A DNA stretch of 64,000 nucleotides, taken from positions 81,011,730 through 81,075,729 of the forward strand of contig NW_022098069.1 in NCBI RefSeq assembly GCF_002288925.2, given 5' to 3'. Each line of letters starts with the position of its first letter. Position 1 is the stretch's first letter. This document shows, one piece after another, positions 58,626 to 64,000 of this stretch. Under the pieces are notes generated by a model. That model was not told where the DNA came from and made no database searches. It saw only the letters and a program-made list of their open reading frames with translations. The position numbers and the translations under genes were made by a program. The stretch is from Delphinapterus leucas (taxonomy: Eukaryota; Chordata; Mammalia; Artiodactyla; Monodontidae).

Positions 58626-58676
58626 TTATAATCTTGTCGCATAATTATAAACATTTATAATCTTGTCGCATAATTA
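58626..58676. repeat. 22-bp direct repeat beside SINE tail
   Basis: TTATAATCTTGTCGCATAAT and two more bases occur exactly twice, 29 bases apart. Confidence 0.93.
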
Positions 58677-58859
58677 CAGACACCCTATTTATGCTCTGAT
58701 ATAAATTAGGAGTTCTAGATAATCCACTGAGTGAAAGTGACTTGTCCAAAATAACAGAACATGAGATTATATTGCTACACTGACAATAGAGGAATTTTGC
58801 TGAGTCTTGAGTACACAACTGTTTTTATCTGTATATGGAAGGCAGATTAACATTCGTTG

Positions 58860-59017
58860 GACAGGGAAAGTAATATTTCTTGAGTATGTATTACATGGCA
58901 AATCCTGTGATAGGCACATCAGCACAGACAATTTAATTGTATTCAATTACATCCTAATACCAATACAGGAGATAGTTAATATTTTTCTTATTTTACAAAG
59001 AAGTAAATTGACACATG
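58860..59017 (-). mobile_element. MIR SINE remnant
   Basis: TTGAGTATGTATTACATGGC, ATCCTGTGATAGGCACATCA and TTATTTTACAAAGAAGTAAA follow the complement of MIR. A younger SINE has inserted directly after it. Confidence 0.6.
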
Positions 59018-59031
59018 GAAAGTTGATTTTT

Positions 59032-59350
59032 TTTTTTTTTAAAGAAGATGTTGGGGGTAGGAGTTTATTAATTTATTTTATTTATTTTTGCTCTGTTGGG
59101 TCCTCGTTTCTGTGTGAGGGCTTTCTCTAGTTGTGGCAAGCGGGGGCCACTCTTCATCGCGGTGCGCGGGCCTCTCACTGTCACGGCCTCTCTTGTTGCG
59201 GAGCACAGGCTCCAGACGCACAGGCTCAGTAGTTGTGGCTCACGGGCCTAGTTGCTCCGCGGCATGTGGGATCCTCCCAGACTAGGGCTCGAACCCGTGT
59301 CCCCTGCATTAGCAGGCAGGTTCTCAACCACTGTGCCACCAGGGAAGCCC
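59032..59350 (-). mobile_element. CHR-type SINE, long form with extended tail
   Basis: Target duplication GAAAGTTGATTTTT / GAAAGCTGATTTTT (59018-59031, 59351-59364). The plus strand shows the extension complement GATGTTGGGGGTAGGAGTTT, shared with the copy at 52911, then TTTGCTCTGTTGGGTCCTCG, and the 5' end CCACCAGGGAAGCCC. The B-box complement GGGCTCGAACCC is intact. Confidence 0.95.
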
Positions 59351-59364
59351 GAAAGCTGATTTTT

Positions 59365-60103
59365 ATTCCCAGAATGAGTTATTAAGTAACAGGGCAAAAC
59401 TGTTTTATCCAAAGCTTATTGTTTCAGGGGACAGCTTGCTGCCTGTTCATGAAGTAGGAAGTTTTTATTTCCTACTACTATTTACTATGATTTTAGAAAT
59501 TTAGAATTGAGTCTTTTGGTACAAAAATGTGTGCCCCACTGAACACTGTATTTTTCCACTAAAGCGTGTATTACGTATCTACTTTGGCTATGATCTTGCT
59601 AATACGCATATAATTTAGAATTTTCAGCAATAAATGCTAAAAGCAATTTTGGAAATCATGTAGCTAGGAACTCAGGGAAAATAAAACAGATAAAGAAGGA
59701 AAAAACCTGGAGTACAGTATTTCTAAATTATGTATTTTTGGTTAATCTAAAATAATTGTGCCAAAAATGTTCCAGTTAGGGGCTGGAGAAACAATCAGTT
59801 TCCAATATAATAATAGGGCATGTTAAACAGTGGTCACAATGGAAAGGGTGGGAATGAAGAGACAAGTTTCCTACATCACAGGCCTGGTGATCAACTTTGG
59901 ATCCTCAGCAATCTTTTGTTGTTTGAAAAACCTTCAATTTTAGAAATTACTAATTGCTTCTTATGATTTGATTTTGCTTAGTTGACATCTTTAGTAGCAA
60001 GCAACAAAGACAGAATTTAGTGAGATGATTAGACTGAGTTTACACTTGAAATCTACAAAAAAATTATATTATTTTGTGGTTCATTTTGTCCCACTGTTAT
60101 CAC
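59365..60103. other. No gene or recognised repeat
   Basis: Plain AT-rich spacer. Confidence 0.4.
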
Positions 60104-60438
60104 TATGGTCTGATGTGTCCCTTCAAATGTGTACATTGAAACGCCCGATATGATGTGAATAAGACATGGGGCCTTTGGTAGATGGTTAGGCCATGAAGGT
60201 AGAGCCCTCATGAATGGGATTAATACCCTTATAAGAGACACTACAGAACTTCCTAGCCCCTTCCACCATGTGAGGTTACAGTGAGAAGTCTGCAGCATGG
60301 AAGAGGCCCCTCACTTGACTATTCTGGCATTCTGATCTCAGACTTCCAGTCTCCAGAACTTTGAGAAGTAAATTTCTGTTGTTTATAAGCTACTTAGTCT
60401 GTAGTATTTTGTTATAGCAGCCTGAATGGACTAATACA
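60104..60438 (+). mobile_element. MLT1-type MaLR LTR
   Basis: TATGGTCTGATGTGTCCCTT, GGGGCCTTTGGTAGATGGTT, GAGCCCTCATGAATGGGATT, TTCCACCATGTGAGG, AAGTAAATTTCTGTTGTTTA and ATAGCAGCCTGAATGGACTA give a near-complete solo LTR. The polyadenylation signal is altered (AAGTAAA for AAATAAA). The 81-codon minus frame here has no retroviral gene content. Confidence 0.85.
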
Positions 60439-61929
60439 GTTATAAATGTGAAAAAAAATTGTGCACTTTTTAATATGAACCTGTGAACATGAACTTCAAC
60501 TTCTCACTATTTTCCCTAATGTTTTTTTGTTGGCTTTAGTGTGTAAATTACACACTTCCTCATTTACGGTCAAATGCTACCTTTGGTTCTCCAAATTTTT
60601 CTTGCCTACACCAGTTTCACCTGAATATATAACTTAAACTAGAACTGATTTAGTTTAAAAATAAATTCCTAAATTATAAGTGATCTAGAGTGACCTTTAA
60701 GTTGGTGATTGGTCTCAGTCAGTTATTCCGAATTGAGACCCGATCAATTTAGTGTTTTTAACCAAAGATCAATTTTTAAATTTAGTTCCTCAGTATAAAG
60801 ATTTCATCAAAGAAAATAGTCCATGTGTCTGTCTTCCTTTCATCATTTGGATTAGCTAGGGAAGGGGAAGGTATTATTGTGAAGTGACATGCAAGTGAAG
60901 TTCATTGCCAGGGTTAAAAATAACTATTTTCTGAAAAAAAGAGATGGTACAATTCACAGGGGTATAAGTTTCTGTTAAAAAATAATAAAACTTTCTTTCA
61001 ATGTATTTCCGTTCTCCTATGTCCTAATTTCATAGACCATAATCAAAACTGCAAGTCTGGCATCTTAAGTCTCTGTGGCTGTAACAATTTTTCCCAGCTA
61101 GTAACAGATTCATTTCTGCTGAAATTCTATTACTCTAAGCAATTTCTCCCAAGGATCATAACAATTCTTCTGAAAACAAATCAGCAGCTTTCAGTATAAC
61201 CTTACTTCATCTAACTGGAACAAGGTCCACTTCTGGTAAACCCTGCAACTGGATGTGACAGGAATAGAAAAGTCTATTTCAGTACCTTGCAGAGTGTGGT
61301 GAAAAGCATTTGGAAGGTGGTTTGGATTGTTTTTTGTTTTGTGTTGTTTTCAATTCTTCTCTTAGAATTAGCTTTTGTTCTACTTTATTTTCAGTAATGC
61401 TTTAAAATGACAGCCTTTGTATTTTAAGAGAAATAAAGGGATAAGGTAGGGCTCTCTTTCAACTGTTCACTGAACATATAAAACAATGTAAACAAAGACT
61501 TTTTGGAAATATTTTGAAATTATTACATTATTACTTTAAAATAGGTTCAGAAATAAACTGCTGAATTCTACACTCAGTTATACTCATTCATAAATAATTA
61601 TACATACTCAAAGGCTGGTACTGAAGATACTGAAATTGCAAAGAAACAGAAACCAACTTTACTGAAGGCATATTTGAGAAAGTAGAGGAGAGGGGAGAAC
61701 ATAAAGAAAACAAAAAGGGAGAAAGAAAGAGAGCAGCGGAGAGGGGAGAAAGAAAGAAATAGTGGAACTAAAATCGTTTGAATTGTACTTTAACAATCTA
61801 CAATAGCTTGATGAAAATATTTAAAGCTTAATTTGGTCAAGGAAGTTAATTTAAAGAAAGTTTAAGTGAAAGCTTAATTTAAATGAAAAAAACCTCGTGA
61901 AGAACATCTAAACCTTAAGATAGTTAAAT
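60439..61929. other. No gene; GA-rich patch at 61681-61762
   Basis: Plain AT-rich sequence, except a purine-rich patch with GAGGAGAGGGG and GAAAGAAAGAGAGCAGCGGA. Confidence 0.4.
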
Positions 61930-62055
61930 TGGAGAGAGGTATTAATTATCACTTTATAAAGAATCTAAATGATCTGCCCAAGGCTATAGAGCCAGAAAGG
62001 GATACAACCATGTCTGTGGCAAATTTAAAGAAAGAAAGAAAGAAAGAAAAGAAAC
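61930..62055 (-). mobile_element. Possible MIR remnant followed by (GAAA)n
   Basis: ATGATCTGCCCAAGGCTATA, GAGCCAGAAAGGGATACAAC resembles the complement of MIR. A GAAA repeat occupies 62027-62055. Confidence 0.5.
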
Positions 62056-62384
62056 CCTATACTATATAATAGTCTAACATCTAAAGTTTCTGTTGATTGA
62101 AATGATAGCAATTTTCTCAAATTCTTTAACATGTTTAACAATTCCTGAAAAAAAAAAATCCTTTCTGGATGTATTCAAAATAACTCACTATAGCATTCAT
62201 AATAATCTTTGTAAGGATTGCAGAGCAGTGAATATCCAGGTCTCCGGAGGCTTTCTGTGCCTTTCTCCTATTTCCTTTTTCCTCTTCCCTTTTCCCTTTG
62301 CCCCTTTTGCTGCGTCCATCTTCTCCTCCTCCTCAAAACAGCTAAATAAAAACCATTTATTTAGTACTTAGTAGCCTTACAAAT

Positions 62385-62515
62385 GTTCTTCTCCAGTACT
62401 GAGTATTTACATATGCTATCTGGTCTCATCTCCAAAGCTATTCTATACTGTAACTTTTATTACTCGCATTTATAAACAAGGACATTGGGGCTGAGTTTGG
62501 AGAGCTAACTTCATT
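62385..62515 (-). mobile_element. Possible MIR remnant
   Basis: GAGTATTTACATATGCTATC, CGCATTTATAAACAAGGACA and TTGGGGCTGAG faintly follow the complement of MIR. Confidence 0.4.
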
Positions 62516-63089
62516 GCTGTGCTCTTTATGCCACATATTATATTACAGTATTTCACAACTGGCGTGAATGATTGCACAGAGGTCAATACATATAGTGTGC
62601 CAGAATAAACTAATGTTGATTTTTGTTTTAACTCTGAATATTAGAGCTTCAGTTTGATAGTACACATGGCTAGGGTTTTACAAGGTAACAGGAGAAAAAA
62701 GTATAGGGTATTCCGTACACTACTCTAGCTTCTGAGTAGGCAAATGTTATTTTGACTCTACAGATGGCTTCAAAATTGTGTTTTAATCATTTCCACTGAC
62801 ATAGTAAGAGGATAGATGAAGGCCATGGTGGTTTGAAAGACTAATCAAAAGTGCTCTCTTTGCTTAGAATAATTGTGCTATAATAATCAGCAATATTTTA
62901 TATGAATTAGCGCCACACTGCATGAAGTTAAAATAAAAATGAACAATATGGGGATATTTAGAAAATCAATCTGAATAATTCCTGTCTCCAAACTGGGAGT
63001 TTTGAAAAATACATGTTAGGACATTAACTTTATTTTTTATTTTTATTTTATTTTTTTAGTCCTCAGAACAATATCTATAAATAAGGAGT
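62516..63089. other. No gene or recognised repeat
   Basis: Plain AT-rich spacer, T/A-rich at the right end where the L1 tail begins. Confidence 0.4.
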
Positions 63090-63372
63090 TTTTTTAAAAA
63101 TTTCTTTTAATTGAAGTATAGTTGATTTGCAATATTGTGTTAGGTTCTGGTATACAGGAAAGTGATTCAGATATACATATATATTATTTTTCATATTCTT
63201 TTCCATTATGGTTTATTATAGGAAATTGAATATAGTTCCCTGTGCTATACAGTAGGACCTCACTGTTTATCTATTTTATATATAGTTTTGTGTATCTGCT
63301 AATCCCAAACTCCTAACTTATCCCTCCTCAACCACCTTTCCCCTTTGGTAACTGCAACTTTGTTTTCTAGAA
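63090..63372 (-). mobile_element. L1 3'-UTR tail
   Basis: TTTAATTGAAGTATAGTTGA, TTTGCAATATTGTGTTAGGT, AGTTCCCTGTGCTATACAGT and CACCTTTCCCCTTTGGTAAC are the complement of the cetartiodactyl-type L1 3' UTR also seen at 3086 and 45618. Confidence 0.88.
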
Positions 63373-63410
63373 CATTAAATATTTTTACGCTCTATAAAAA
63401 TTAAAGGGGG

Positions 63411-63619
63411 GGGCTTCCCTGGTAGCGCAGTGGTGGAGAGTCCACCTGCTGATGCAGGTGACATGGGTTCGTGCCCCGGTTCGGGAAGATCCCACATGCC
63501 GTGGAGCGGCTGGGCCCGTTAGCCATGGCCACTGAGCCTGCGCGTCCAGAGCCTGTGCTCCGCAACGGGAGAGGCCACAACAGTGAGAGGTCCACGTACA
63601 GAAAAAAAAAAACAAAAAA
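63411..63619 (+). mobile_element. CHR-type SINE, short form
   Basis: Head GGGCTTCCCTGGTAGCGCAG, B box GGTTCGTGCC, end TCCACGTACAG (the usual ACCGC is altered) plus an A-rich tail. It sits in a G-run (GGGGGGGG) with no clear target duplication. The 83- and 120-codon minus frames are SINE readthrough. Confidence 0.92.
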
Positions 63620-64000
63620 CCATGGACCAGGTACATGGAAGATAGTCCAGAACCAAGGGGTCATAAAATAAGAGAGCACAGAAGTAGGGGATTCAAAATT
63701 TCCAGATATGAAACCAATACAGTATTTCAGAGAAGACATGACATAAGGAACCAGGGAGAACATGGGAGAACACCTAATTTAGGCAAGGAAAAGGGACAAC
63801 AGGCAAGACTCAAGTAATAAATGGAAATTTTCAATTAAGTCAAGATAAAGTGCTTTAAGAACCAGGCAAATACACAGTATTCAGAAATACACAAGTAGCA
63901 GTGTTGAAGTAGGGTAGGAAAAAAGAGAAATCTAATAAGCAATTAGGGTAGGACACCAAAGCACTGGGCAGAATTAGACTTTGAATGTTAGATAAGCTCC
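63620..64000. other. No gene or recognised repeat
   Basis: A-rich sequence to the window edge. Short plus-strand frames at 63471-63817 start inside the SINE. Confidence 0.4.

Overview
The window is mammalian nuclear, non-coding DNA, most probably from a cetacean (whale or dolphin). The main evidence is about fifteen copies of the tRNA-Glu-derived CHR-type SINE, recognised by the 5' end GGGCTTCCCTGGTGGCGCAG, a B box GGTTCGTGCC, and a 3' end GCGTACCGCAAAA or a longer AATAAATAAATA tail. CHR SINEs are known from whales, hippos and ruminants. The density of little-diverged, CpG-rich copies here points to a cetacean. L1 3' ends of cetartiodactyl type (ending CTATACTTCAATAAA or ACTCCAATAAAGATG), old L1M fragments, MIR, L2, MER5A, Tigger and MaLR/ERVL LTRs make up the rest. 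I see no protein-coding exon of a host gene, no rRNA or functional tRNA, and no bacterial or viral gene system. The open frames present are short, and most lie inside SINEs or decayed L1s.

Layout. 1-1010: minus-strand L1 ORF2 piece headed by a TG microsatellite. 2782-3444: MLT1-type LTR split by an L1 tail with a clean target duplication. 3743-8400: SINEs, a GA/TG/CG tract and a second tiny L1 tail. 8800-12350: A-rich old L1/HAL1 fragments. 12659-19030: four SINE/MER5A insertions in otherwise plain AT-rich sequence. 20690-24445: MIR/L2 scraps, a CA-bearing LTR-like repeat, and a two-part L1 with its halves in opposite orientation. 27308-30428: a Tigger MITE, MIR, and a long ERVL-type LTR. 31562-34972: a young SINE and a 2.6-kb minus-strand L1 with recognisable ORF2 segments. 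35470-39406: L2 remnants and an unusual pair of local duplications. 39810-50197: an MLT1 LTR, long-form SINEs, an L1 tail and a SINE/L1 chimera. 50551-51318: a 24-copy, 32-bp minisatellite. 51330-53400: an old L1 5' region cut by two SINEs. 53940-64000: MIR, L2, MLT1, SINEs, an L1 tail and several palindromes.

No genes work together here. The points of interest are structural. (1) The 32-bp minisatellite has two sequence blocks, one carrying nine TGACATCA sites and the other thirteen CAGGTGAG donor/E-box sites, all about three helical turns apart. (2) A 189-bp patch at 37464-37652 is made of a direct copy of one neighbouring locus joined to an inverted copy of another, as expected from a template-switching event. 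(3) A SINE/L1-tail chimera shares one target duplication. (4) Microsatellites have arisen at the same L1 coordinate in three separate L1 copies. All repeat family names come from recognition by eye, and boundaries are approximate unless a target-site duplication is given.
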